Positions 6,246 to 14,404 of a stretch of DNA of 20,882 bases are shown one piece after another. Positions within the stretch are counted from its first letter, which is position 1. Each line of letters starts with the position of its first letter. The notes beneath the pieces are model-generated. The model was not told where the DNA came from. It saw only the letters and a program-made list of their open reading frames with translations, and ran no database searches. The stretch comes from Acidiphilium sp. CAG:727 (GTDB taxonomy: Bacteria; Bacillota; Clostridia; Christensenellales; Borkfalkiaceae): positions 24,988-45,869 of the forward strand of contig FR898494.1 of the NCBI GenBank assembly GCA_000437515.1. The letters run 5' to 3'. The position numbers and the translations under genes were made by a program.

Positions 6246-7805
6246 GTGGAATATCCGTCGTTCGTTGCGGCTTTTATTTTATGCGTAATACTCTGTTATA
6301 GCGCGATTATCGGCAAATTCGCGGCGGTGTTTCAGCAATGCAATTACCGCGCGGACGAATACGCGAAGTGCTTCTTTTCGTCGCTTGCCGAAGAGTGGCA
6401 AAAACTCGTTTTTTGCTCGGCGTGCCTTTGCGTTTATTCGCTTGCCGCCGCTGCCGCCCCGAAGTTATGGATAGTCGCGGCGGTCGATCTCGCCTTTTTC
6501 GCGGGCGTTACGATAATATATCGGGCAAAGAGCAAAATACGCGTAAAGGCGAAATTCACCAAGCGGTTTACAAGAATTTTCGTCGTCGGATTTATATTTT
6601 TTTGCGCAATAAACGCGTGCGTGTTTTTTCTTGCGAAGCGCTTTGATCTGCTTGCGTACGCTCTGCCGATAACGGCGATTTCGGTTACGGTTATTCCGCT
6701 TTCGCTTATCTTCGGCGCTGCGATTAATTATCCTTACGACCGAATAAAGTACTTGCTTACGATACGCAAGGCAAAAAAGAAACTTTCGGAAAATAAAAAT
6801 CTCAAAGTGATTTTCGTTACGGGCAGTTTCGGTAAAACGACTACCAAACGCTATCTGTACGAACTTCTGAAAGGCGATTATAAAACGGTTGCAACGCCGA
6901 AATCCTTCAATACGCCGATAGGAATTTGTCTGTCGGTAAAAGATATAAACGCGGATACGCAGATTTTTATAGCCGAAGCGGGCGCAAGGCGCGCGGGCGA
7001 TATAAAAACGCTCTGCCAAATAGTTCGGCCCGATATTTCCGTGGTAACGGGCATCGCGCCTCAACATATAGAAACTTTTAAGTCGATTGAAAATATTATC
7101 GCCGAAAAAGAAGAGGCGGTAAAAAATTTGAAAGTCGGAGGGTTCGCGGTTATATCGGGCGAAACGGTCGGCGGAAAAACTATATACGAAAGGGCGAAAT
7201 GCGATAAAATTTCGGTCGGAAGCGGAGAAACGGCTGACGTGAAATTTCGTAACGTGAAATTTTCGGCTTACGGCTCGTCGTTCGATATAATGTGCGGGGA
7301 AAAAACTCTTGAAATAACCGCTCCGTTCGTCGGATTGCATAACGTGGTCGATTTTACTCTCGCCGCCGCGGTTGCGATAAAACTCGGCGTACGGGCAGAA
7401 AAAATCGAGAACGTCGCAAAAACGCTCACTCCGCCTAAGCATAGATTTTCGGTATCGGTTTCGGGTAACGGAGTAACGATAATCGACGACGGCTACAACG
7501 CGAATATAGAAGGAATAAAGAGCGGGGCGGAAAGTCTGAAATATTTCGGCGGCAAGAAATTTGCGGTGTTTTCGGGCATTGTCGAGGGCGGAGCGAAGAG
7601 TTACGAACTTAACTCGGAAGCGGGCAGAGTTTTAAGGGAAAATTGCGACAGGCTGATCGCCGTAGGTCGGCTTGCCGACGAAATTTTATCCGATGCGCAA
7701 GGCGAAAGGGTCGAAGATTTAGACGGCGCGAAAGAGATATTGAAAAAAGAAGTCCGCCGCGGCGACACGGTTGCCTTTTTCAGCGACCTTCCCGATCGCT
7801 ATTAG
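6246..7805 (+). CDS. Membrane-anchored MurF-like Mur ligase
   Basis: A 519-aa protein with a non-standard layout. Residues 1-165 hold about five hydrophobic segments (near 5-28, 53-72, 74-92, 111-129, 134-160) in place of the UDP-sugar-binding N-domain of MurF. The ATP-dependent ligase core follows: P-loop TGSFGKTTTK (192-201), EAGARRAGDI (244-253), QHIETF (273-278), LHNVVDFTLAAA, then the C-terminal DDGYNAN (414-420). Mur ligases join an amino acid or dipeptide to a UDP-MurNAc peptide; the core is closest to MurF, which adds D-Ala-D-Ala. The neighbouring Ddl-like gene supports that. Because the substrate domain is replaced, the substrate may differ or be lipid-linked. GTG start with AAGGGGG (6232-6238) 7 nt upstream. 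Confidence 0.85.
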   Translation: MEYPSFVAAFILCVILCYSAIIGKFAAVFQQCNYRADEYAKCFFSSLAEEWQKLVFCSACLCVYSLAAAAAPKLWIVAAVDLAFFAGVTIIYRAKSKIRVKAKFTKRFTRIFVVGFIFFCAINACVFFLAKRFDLLAYALPITAISVTVIPLSLIFGAAINYPYDRIKYLLTIRKAKKKLSENKNLKVIFVTGSFGKTTTKRYLYELLKGDYKTVATPKSFNTPIGICLSVKDINADTQIFIAEAGARRAGDIKTLCQIVRPDISVVTGIAPQHIETFKSIENIIAEKEEAVKNLKVGGFAVISGETVGGKTIYERAKCDKISVGSGETADVKFRNVKFSAYGSSFDIMCGEKTLEITAPFVGLHNVVDFTLAAAVAIKLGVRAEKIENVAKTLTPPKHRFSVSVSGNGVTIIDDGYNANIEGIKSGAESLKYFGGKKFAVFSGIVEGGAKSYELNSEAGRVLRENCDRLIAVGRLADEILSDAQGERVEDLDGAKEILKKEVRRGDTVAFFSDLPDRY

Positions 7806-7885
7806 GTATTACCGCAGTCGCCCGGTCGCTTTACCCGACGCGAAGATCGTATTTTTAATAATAAAAAATATAAAAGGAGAAATAT

Positions 7886-8983
7886 ATGAAAAACGTACTC
7901 GTATTTTTCGGCGGAAAGTCCTGCGAACACGACGTGTCCGTGCTTACGGGCGTGATGACCGCAAATTGCCTTGACGGCGAAGGGTATAATTCCGTACCCG
8001 TATACGTGGGTAAAAACGGTAAGTGGTACGGCGGCGAAGAACTTAAAAATCTCGGCGTATACGACGGAAAACGCACGTTTCGCGAAGTTACTTTGCTGCC
8101 GTCGGATAACTTCTTGTACGAGATTAAAAAGGGTAAACTCAAAAAACGCGAAAAGATAGATTGCGCGATAAATTGCATGCACGGTCTTAACGGCGAAGAC
8201 GGCTCGCTTGCGGGGGCGTTAAAACTCGCTTCCGTTCCGCTCGCTTCGCCCGATATATTTTCGTCGGCGGTTTCCATGGATAAATATTTCACCAAAATCG
8301 CCCTCGCCGGGATACGCGCGCCTTACGTTCCGTACGTAAAACTCAATCGCGAAAACTATTATAAAAACAAAGCCTTTGCGAAAAAACTCGTCGCAAGGCT
8401 CGGCTCGCCTATTATTATAAAGCCCGCAAATCTCGGCAGCAGCATAGGCATAACGGTTGTAAAAACCGACGATAAATTCGAAGAAGCCGTCGAACTCGCG
8501 TTTCGCTACGATGATAAAGTCGTCGCGGAAAAGGCGTTGACGGATTTCAGAGAAATAAATTGCGCGTGTTATAAACTCGGCAACCGATATATCGTTTCGC
8601 CGTGCGAAGAACCCGTTACGAAACACGACGTTCTTACTTTCGACGAAAAATACGTTACGCCCGCCGAAAAGAAATTCCCCGCCGAAATCGATAAAAAGTT
8701 GTCGGATAAAATCCGCGATTTAACCGCATACGTGTATCGCAAACTCGAATTTTCGGGCATTATACGAATAGATTTTCTGCTTGACGGCAACGACGTGTAC
8801 GTAAACGAAATCAATTCCGTGCCGGGGTCGCTCGCGTATTATCTGTTTGTGGAAAACACAGACGAATTCGGCAAAATATTGCACGACCTGGTCGAAAACG
8901 CGATAAAAAAACACGAAGACTACGAAAACAACGTATTCACTTACGACGGCGGCGCGCTCTCTTTCGACAATCTTAAAAAATAA
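7886..8983 (+). CDS. D-alanine-D-alanine ligase family protein
   Basis: A 365-aa ATP-grasp ligase that joins D-Ala to a second D-amino or hydroxy acid for the peptidoglycan pentapeptide end. Seen: FGGKSCEHDVS (8-18), NCMHGLNGEDGSLAG, VSMDK, the ATP-grasp KPANLGSSIGI, REINCACY, and metal-binding NEINSVPGSLAYYLF. Two points are unusual. By hand alignment, the position of the D-Ala-D-Ala-type active-site Tyr (Tyr216 of E. coli DdlB, within YDYEAKY) is Phe here (LTFDEKY). The usual NTxPG motif reads NSVPG. The start has AAAGGAG (7873-7879) 6 nt upstream. An 80-nt gap separates it from the Mur ligase, with no clear promoter or terminator, so read-through is possible. Confidence 0.88.
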   Translation: MKNVLVFFGGKSCEHDVSVLTGVMTANCLDGEGYNSVPVYVGKNGKWYGGEELKNLGVYDGKRTFREVTLLPSDNFLYEIKKGKLKKREKIDCAINCMHGLNGEDGSLAGALKLASVPLASPDIFSSAVSMDKYFTKIALAGIRAPYVPYVKLNRENYYKNKAFAKKLVARLGSPIIIKPANLGSSIGITVVKTDDKFEEAVELAFRYDDKVVAEKALTDFREINCACYKLGNRYIVSPCEEPVTKHDVLTFDEKYVTPAEKKFPAEIDKKLSDKIRDLTAYVYRKLEFSGIIRIDFLLDGNDVYVNEINSVPGSLAYYLFVENTDEFGKILHDLVENAIKKHEDYENNVFTYDGGALSFDNLKK

Positions 8984-8986
8984 AAT

Positions 8987-9014
8987 GCGGGGCGAGAAAT
9001 TTTTCTTGCCCCGC
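8987..9014 (+). terminator. Hairpin terminator after the Ddl-like gene
   Basis: GCGGGGCGAGAA (8987-8998) pairs with TTCTTGCCCCGC (9003-9014) with one G-U pair and a 4-nt loop, 3 nt past the stop. There is no U-tract on the plus side (TGTAAACC follows). Confidence 0.65.
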
Positions 9015-9106
9015 TGTAAACCGTCGTTACGAGAGTATGCGCTCCCGGTGTGGCGATCTCGAAGATTGGAGTTTATCTGCCATACAAGCCGCTCCGACCT
9101 TTATTG

Positions 9107-9177
9107 CGGGAATTCTTCACTTCGTTCAGAATGACGTTTGTCATGTTGAGCGTAAGCGAAACATCGCCCGGAAGGGC
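9107..9177. repeat. Hairpin-forming dispersed repeat (REP-like)
   Basis: Three adjacent small inverted repeats lie in non-coding DNA: ATTCT (9112-9116) with AGAAT (9128-9132), ATGTT (9143-9147) with AACAT (9160-9164), and GCCC-GGAA-GGGC (9166-9177). The wording 'cttcgttcagaatgac' then 'tcatgttgagcgtaagcgaa' is the kind of sequence seen as a dispersed intergenic repeat in many bacterial genomes. Only one copy is in this window, so copy number is unverified. The rest of 9015-9256 shows no gene; TATAAT at 9234-9239 may be a -10 box for the next gene, but no -35 is visible. Confidence 0.5.
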
Positions 9178-9256
9178 AAAACCTGTTAAAACGGTTATAT
9201 CGCTCGCAAGGCACGTAAAATGCCGACGGTTCATATAATGTAGCGGGGTACTAAAG

Positions 9257-9982
9257 ATGAACGGTATTTTCTGGCAGGCAACTTTAGGAATATTTTTTAT
9301 ATTCGCAATGACTTCGCTCGGAAGCGCGGTCGCCTTGTTTTTGGGTGACCGCCCGATAAGTAAAGGTTTTTCTTTTATCGGCGGATTATCCGCGGGGATA
9401 ATGCTCGCTTCGGCGGTCTGGTCGCTTATTCTTCCTGCGCTCGGCGACGGTGAAAACCTGCTCGAAGTAGTTATCGGGTTCGGAGTGGGGCTGACGGTGT
9501 TTTCTTTGCTCGGAATTTTTCTGCGCGAAGACGAAAAGGCAGGGTATAAACGACTTTTTATCGCGATAACGGCGCATAACGTTCCCGAAGGTCTTTCTGT
9601 AGGTTTTGCTTACGGAGCGGCGGCTACGGGGGCGGTTACTCCGGCGGCTGCGCTCGGACTTGCGATAGGCATAGGCGTGCAGAACTTCCCCGAAGGGGCG
9701 GCTGTCGCCATGCCGGCAAGAAAAATCTATTCTCGTAAAAAATCGCTTTTGCTCGGCGTTTTAAGCGGAGCGGTTGAGCCTTTAGCCGGGTATATCGGAT
9801 ACTTCGTTTCGACGAGCGCGGTATTTATAATGCCGTCGCTGATGTCCTTTGCCGCGGCGGCGATGATTTTTACCGTATTTTCCGAACTATGCAAAGATAT
9901 ATCCGAAAAACCTTTATCGGGCGCAATCGGCGCGGGAGCGGGTTTTCTTATTATGATGCTTTTGGACGTTTTACTCGGCTGA
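9257..9982 (+). CDS. ZIP family metal transporter (GufA type)
   Basis: A 241-aa integral membrane protein with about eight hydrophobic helices that imports divalent metal, typically zinc, into the cytoplasm. Seen: the two metal-site helices HNVPEG (107-112) and QNFPEG (142-147). A Gln in the second motif is usual for the bacterial GufA branch, where ZupT has His. AMPARKIYSRKKS is the loop after helix 5. The length fits the family. The ribosome binding site is weak (GGGG at 9244-9247). It stands alone between the hairpin repeat and a terminator. No Zur box was recognised, so regulation is unknown. Iron or manganese as substrate cannot be excluded. Confidence 0.92.
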   Translation: MNGIFWQATLGIFFIFAMTSLGSAVALFLGDRPISKGFSFIGGLSAGIMLASAVWSLILPALGDGENLLEVVIGFGVGLTVFSLLGIFLREDEKAGYKRLFIAITAHNVPEGLSVGFAYGAAATGAVTPAAALGLAIGIGVQNFPEGAAVAMPARKIYSRKKSLLLGVLSGAVEPLAGYIGYFVSTSAVFIMPSLMSFAAAAMIFTVFSELCKDISEKPLSGAIGAGAGFLIMMLLDVLLG

Positions 9983-10001
9983 CGTTCGACGTAACGTCAG
10001 C
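9978..10001 (+). terminator. Hairpin terminator after the ZIP gene
   Basis: GCTGACGTT (9978-9986) and AACGTCAGC (9993-10001) form a perfect 9-bp stem with a 6-nt loop, followed by AGGTTTT. The stem includes the ZIP stop codon. Confidence 0.6.
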
Positions 10002-10040
10002 AGGTTTTGCATGGCGCGACGAAAACAAGTTTCCAAAATA

Positions 10041-10140
10041 GCGGTTTTCCGCGTGTCGTATATCGATAATTTATCGAAAATTCTTAAATAGCGTATAAAA
10101 ACCGCCTTCGATGTCAATCGTTATAGCGATAAAAATCATC
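10041..10140 (+). promoter_or_regulatory. Leader with nested inverted repeats before the ferritin-like gene
   Basis: GCGGTTTT (10041-10048) can pair with AAAACCGC (10098-10105) and encloses the palindrome TCGATAATTTATCGA. A second element, GATG/CATC (10110-10113 with 10137-10140) around ATCG/CGAT (10117-10120 with 10127-10130), ends exactly at the GGAGG ribosome binding site. No known riboswitch is recognised. TATAAA at 10094-10099 could be a -10 box without a clear -35, in which case the inner palindrome would be an operator and the outer stem meaningless. Confidence 0.35.
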
Positions 10141-10153
10141 GGAGGTTATTTTA

Positions 10154-11446
10154 ATGAATCCTTTTAAGGAAAAAGCGCCTAAAAAGCCGCAATTCGAAAC
10201 CTGGGATAAACTCTATCCCAAATCGTATAATAAACGCGAAGTAGATCCGTACACCAAAACGCGTATCATATTGATGAACGGTACGGAATTCGAAGCGAAT
10301 TGGTTCTGTCATCAATTCGACCGTCACGTCAAAAATAACGACTTGCGGCGGGCGTTGGCGCTTAACCGCATGCAGGAAAAACGCCAGCAACAGAAAATTT
10401 CAATGCTCAAACCCGTAGACGAAACCGTACTCGAACACACTATCGGCTACGAACAATTAGCCGTCGATCTTACGGCGGAACTTGCCGGAAAAGAAAAGGA
10501 CTTCAACGTCAAAAAAGCCCTTGATTTCGCCTTATTGGAAGACTTCGACCACTTGTACCGTTACGCAAACAAACTCGAAGCCGAGCAAGGCGTGCTTGCT
10601 GAAAGGCTCGTCGGCAAGTATACGGAAATCATGCCGGGCAGACCTACGATAGCCCACCACCGCTACCCGACGGACAACGTCAGAAAACCCGTAAACAATA
10701 AAAAAGCGGACAAGCAGACTATTCTCGCAACCATGATAATCACCGCAGCCGAACAGCAGACGATGAACTATTATATGAACGTAGCGAATTTCGGCAACGA
10801 CGATTTGTCGCGAAGACTTTACGAAGAAATCGCGCTCGTAGAAGAAGAACACGTTACGCAATACGAGTCGTTAATAGACCCGAAGGGCAGTTGGCTCGAA
10901 ATGCTTTTGTGGCACGAATATTGCGAGTGTTATCTGTATTGGTCGTGTTATCAGACCGAAACCGACGAATACGTCAGGGGTATATGGGAAGAGAATTTCG
11001 GGCAGGAAGTTTCGCACCTGCACGCGGCGTGCGATTTACTAAAAACTTACGGCAAAAAAGACCCCGCCGAAGTCATTCCCGACGGTAAATTCCCCGAGCC
11101 GCTTTCTCTGCACGAAAACGTGGACTACGTGAGAGAGATTCTTGCGACCACGGCGCAATACACGTCGGTCGGCGAAGGTTACGAGGACGTAAAGAATCTG
11201 CCGAAGACCGCAAACTTCTTCAAGTACGGTCAGACTATCACTCCCGACGCGGAAATGCTTCCGTCGCATAACGTTATATGTAAGCATATAACCGAAAAGG
11301 GCAAAGATTATCGGTACGAAGTGGCAAAATCGCCGATAGAAGCCCTGCGAGCGAGAACGGAAGACAACATTACGGTAGGGATCGTTCCGAAAGCAGCCGA
11401 AAGCAGCGGTTTCAAGAAAAACCCGCCCGATAAAAAGAAAAAATAA
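10154..11446 (+). CDS. Ferritin-like di-iron protein with three Glu + ExxH helix pairs
   Basis: A 430-aa soluble protein that I do not recognise by name. Residues 85-300 contain three successive helix pairs, each with a Glu helix followed by an ExxH-type helix: Glu94/Glu100 with LLEDFDH (127-133), Glu200 (AAEQQTMNYY) with VEEEH (229-233), and Glu255/Glu258 (WHEYCECY) with QEVSH (284-288). This is the metal-ligand pattern of ferritin, rubrerythrin and ribonucleotide-reductase-like di-iron proteins. The first pair reads Asp-x-x-His, with Glu one position earlier. The C-terminal 130 residues show no motif, end in a lysine tail, and include HNVICKH (372-378). No signal peptide. Strong GGAGG (10141-10145). 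The gene is monocistronic, closed by a palindromic terminator. Redox or oxygen/peroxide handling is inference only. Confidence 0.65.
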   Translation: MNPFKEKAPKKPQFETWDKLYPKSYNKREVDPYTKTRIILMNGTEFEANWFCHQFDRHVKNNDLRRALALNRMQEKRQQQKISMLKPVDETVLEHTIGYEQLAVDLTAELAGKEKDFNVKKALDFALLEDFDHLYRYANKLEAEQGVLAERLVGKYTEIMPGRPTIAHHRYPTDNVRKPVNNKKADKQTILATMIITAAEQQTMNYYMNVANFGNDDLSRRLYEEIALVEEEHVTQYESLIDPKGSWLEMLLWHEYCECYLYWSCYQTETDEYVRGIWEENFGQEVSHLHAACDLLKTYGKKDPAEVIPDGKFPEPLSLHENVDYVREILATTAQYTSVGEGYEDVKNLPKTANFFKYGQTITPDAEMLPSHNVICKHITEKGKDYRYEVAKSPIEALRARTEDNITVGIVPKAAESSGFKKNPPDKKKK

Positions 11447-11462
11447 TCGCAATATAATTATT

Positions 11463-11496
11463 ACGCCCGGGGCGAGAAATTTCTCGCCCCGGGCGT
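11463..11496. terminator. 34-bp perfect palindrome, bidirectional terminator
   Basis: Positions 11463-11479 are the exact reverse complement of 11480-11496 with no spacer; the core is GGGGCGAGAAATTTCTCGCC. It lies between the convergent ferritin-like and helicase genes, so it would end transcription from both sides. AGTTT follows on the plus side. The core resembles the hairpin at 8987-9014. Confidence 0.75.
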
Positions 11497-11510
11497 AGTT
11501 TAACGATCGA

Positions 11511-14402
11511 TTATAAGGTTAAAAATCCGCCGATAAAGGCGTTGGGGAACACGAATTGTTTTTCGCCTGCGTCAAATCTGACGCGAAAATATTTTTTCGC
11601 GTTGTCAATCCACGTTATTACCCCGTTGCCGAATTTTTTGTGCGTTACCGTAACGCCTACGCCTACTTTCGTAAGCAGTTCTTTAATCGCTTTTTCGGCG
11701 GAATCTTTTTCGCGGGCGGGCTCGGCAATGGTCGTTGCGATTTCTGCGTTTGCCGCCGCTTTTTCTTCCGTGTTTCCGCCGTCGCGGTATTTTTCGGGGA
11801 TAAGAATATTTTCAAAGTCGGTCATAGTAGCCTGTTGCTTGCTGTATAATGCCTCGTATTCTTCGCGGCGGAGTACCGTATCCCAACCGCCGATTGCTTC
11901 GCCCTCGTGTTTGTCGATGCCCGTATACGATAAACTCGAATTCTCGTATTTTCTGAACCCGAAAATGCCTTGGTTCATCTTTTCGGAATCGAAAAGTCCT
12001 ATCGAACACAGCGCGTCGAAATCTTTTACCGTAAGCCCTGTAACTTTTTGGAAAAGTTCGGGCTCGATTTGCGTAATGACGTCCTTTATCGTTTGTTCGC
12101 GATAATCGGTGAGATACATAAAAGCAGGAATTCGCGCTGCAAGTTTCAAAAGGTTTTCCTGCACTTGTTTACGTAAAGATTTTACATTCTTTTCGTCCTC
12201 GGTAAGTTCTTTCTTCTCGGCAGGCGTTAAGTCGTCGCCTTTCTCTTTTTTGAGTTTTTTAACCTTTTCGGAGCGGTTTATAATCGTCTGAATCTCGGCG
12301 TTTAGCGAACGGAAACCTTCGATACGCATAAGCGCGTCCAAAGCGTCCTGATTGTTCTGCAATTTTTTGAGAGTGTCGTTGTCAACGTGCACCAAAAGGG
12401 CGGTTTGCCAACGCTTTGCAAGCAAGGTTGCCGACGTACCCGCGTAGGTAATATCCAGAATGTCCTGCGCGTCGATACGATTCATTGACGAGCCGTCAAA
12501 CGCAAGTACGGGCAAGAAAGAAATGAAATCTCTCACTTTTTGTTCAGGGCTTGTTTCGTCAACTTTCAATCTGCACGAATAGTCGGAAATCTGATGCAGG
12601 GCGCGTTCTAACGCAAAGTCGAAAATATAACATTCCTGCTTTATAATTTCTTTGTCGCCGTGGTCGTTCGCGATTTCCCAAGGCGATTGCGCTCTGAAAG
12701 CAGTCTGGAAATACGTTTCGGGTGATTTTAAGTTGCGAAGCATAAACACGCCTGCCCACGGTCTTACGGTAACGCCGGTATTGAGTTTTCCGCACGATAA
12801 GGTGATAGTTTTCGTTTCAAGCGGATCGCCCATTGCCGCTAAAACGGGTTTGAGAGCGTCCAGGCCGATGCCGACTTTTGTTCCCGCGCACACGATAATT
12901 TTGTAGTCGTCGAAAAAGGCGTTTTGCTTTTGACGCAATAAATTGTACATTGCATAGCAACTTGCGACGTTCGGCAAATACCAAAAAGTGTGCGATAGAA
13001 CGTTTAACAGGGTAGTATCCGAAAACGGCATAGGCGGGCGTTCCGCGCCGAGTTTCAAGCCGTCCACGGGCATATAGTTGCCCTGAATCATTTTAACCCA
13101 CTTTTGCACGTCTTCTTCGTACACGAACCTTGACGTTTCGATTTTTCCTTTTTCAAGCGGTTGCGCCTTAAAAAATTCGTTTATATCGAATTCGTCAAAG
13201 CCTTCGTTTATCGCAACGTTCGCCGTAATCGAATCGGGAACTTTATACGTAAGCATAACCATTTTCGGGAGCGACGCGTAAGGGTTTTCGCCACGCGATT
13301 TATCCCAGTTTTCTTTTGCTGCCTGTTCGTCGGAATACGTCCAGTTAAAAACCTGATCTTCCAGAAATTCACCGGAATTAAGCGCGCGGAAGGGCGTGCC
13401 GGATAAATACAGATAATGCGCCGACGTGATAGGCAAAAACGTTTCGTTTATAGCGTTGCCCGCTTCTTCCTTTTGGTATTTTTCAAGGTCGAAATCGTCG
13501 TTTTCTTCGTCGAATTTTTCAAACAGGTTTTTCGCGTTTTCGCGCCACGCGCCGTAGTGGTATTCGTCGAATACGATAATATCCCAATTCGTGGTGTGTA
13601 TAAACTCGTTTTTCGCCTTTATGCCGCCTGCTTCGTTCGTGCCGAGCAAGTCTTGAAACGAACCGAAAACGACGATAGGATTCGTTTTATCGCAAGCGTC
13701 GAATTGTTCGTCTAACTTTTTAGCGTCGAACTTTGCCTCTTTGTTACTCACGAATTGCCAGCCCTTGAAATCAACGTGGTGAGTCAGGTCTTCTTGCCAA
13801 GCGGATTCAACGGCGGGCTTGAAGGTGAGTACGAGAATTTTTTTGAACCCCATCGCTTTGCATAATTCGTACGTCGCAAAAGTTTTGCCGAAACGCATTT
13901 TAGCATTCCATAAAAACTTCGGCGGACGCGTCGGGTCGTCAATTGTCGATTGTTCGAAATACGATTTTGTCATATTGACGGCTTGTTGCTGCTCGTCGCG
14001 CATAGAAAAATTCCACGTGCGATTGCCTTCAAACCGTGTTTCGGTGCGGACTTCTTCGATTGCCGTCAAAGCGTCCGAAAGCGTGCATTTGAACCACTCG
14101 TTTTTATCCGCGCCCGCGTTAAGCCTGCTAAATCCTTTGCGAATAAGCAAACGATGAACGTCTTTGTCCGTAAAACACGTTCCGTCGGAACGCATTGCCG
14201 ATTCTTTGAACAGGATTTTGAAATTTATCGCCGCCGTATGCAGTTGTTCGCGGATACGCGTTTCGGTATCTTTTCTGTCCGTATAGCCGATTTTGATATA
14301 TCCGTCGTGGTCTTTCAAGTCGGGCAAAACGTAGCCGTAAATTGTCGGCACGACTGCAGGGCGATTATGTAAAATTTCTGAAAGACTGATATTATTCGCC
14401 AT
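11511..14402 (-). CDS. GIY-YIG nuclease-SF2 helicase fusion, restriction subunit
   Basis: A 963-aa predicted restriction enzyme. Residues 20-105 form a GIY-YIG domain of T5orf172 type: GYV (23-25), YIKIG (35-39), Arg49, DKDVH (79-83, with Asp where the family usually has Glu) and NEWF (101-104). A superfamily 2 helicase follows: KMRFGKT (168-174), DEYH (279-282), LSGTP (333-337), GKLNTGVTVRPW (538-549) and QTAFRAQSP (565-573). Then comes a lysine-rich, possibly coiled region (about 690-750). The last 50 residues (HKKFGNGVITWID, FVFPNAF) look like a small SH3/Tudor-like barrel. It should translocate or remodel DNA with ATP and cut unmodified DNA. It starts 2 nt after the methyltransferase stop, as the last gene of the operon. 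There is no separate HsdS-type subunit. Confidence 0.88.
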   Translation of the reverse strand: MANNISLSEILHNRPAVVPTIYGYVLPDLKDHDGYIKIGYTDRKDTETRIREQLHTAAINFKILFKESAMRSDGTCFTDKDVHRLLIRKGFSRLNAGADKNEWFKCTLSDALTAIEEVRTETRFEGNRTWNFSMRDEQQQAVNMTKSYFEQSTIDDPTRPPKFLWNAKMRFGKTFATYELCKAMGFKKILVLTFKPAVESAWQEDLTHHVDFKGWQFVSNKEAKFDAKKLDEQFDACDKTNPIVVFGSFQDLLGTNEAGGIKAKNEFIHTTNWDIIVFDEYHYGAWRENAKNLFEKFDEENDDFDLEKYQKEEAGNAINETFLPITSAHYLYLSGTPFRALNSGEFLEDQVFNWTYSDEQAAKENWDKSRGENPYASLPKMVMLTYKVPDSITANVAINEGFDEFDINEFFKAQPLEKGKIETSRFVYEEDVQKWVKMIQGNYMPVDGLKLGAERPPMPFSDTTLLNVLSHTFWYLPNVASCYAMYNLLRQKQNAFFDDYKIIVCAGTKVGIGLDALKPVLAAMGDPLETKTITLSCGKLNTGVTVRPWAGVFMLRNLKSPETYFQTAFRAQSPWEIANDHGDKEIIKQECYIFDFALERALHQISDYSCRLKVDETSPEQKVRDFISFLPVLAFDGSSMNRIDAQDILDITYAGTSATLLAKRWQTALLVHVDNDTLKKLQNNQDALDALMRIEGFRSLNAEIQTIINRSEKVKKLKKEKGDDLTPAEKKELTEDEKNVKSLRKQVQENLLKLAARIPAFMYLTDYREQTIKDVITQIEPELFQKVTGLTVKDFDALCSIGLFDSEKMNQGIFGFRKYENSSLSYTGIDKHEGEAIGGWDTVLRREEYEALYSKQQATMTDFENILIPEKYRDGGNTEEKAAANAEIATTIAEPAREKDSAEKAIKELLTKVGVGVTVTHKKFGNGVITWIDNAKKYFRVRFDAGEKQFVFPNAFIGGFLTL

Positions 14403-14404
14403 TA

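Noticed and set aside
6465..7442. 325-codon open frame antisense to the Mur ligase gene
   Set aside because: The plus-strand frame has clear Mur ligase motifs. The antisense product is a low-complexity Arg/Tyr/Phe-rich sequence caused by codon bias, with no ribosome binding site.
9050..9238. 62-codon plus-strand frame
   Set aside because: It runs through the hairpin repeat; the peptide is what such a repeat gives when translated, and it has no family signature.
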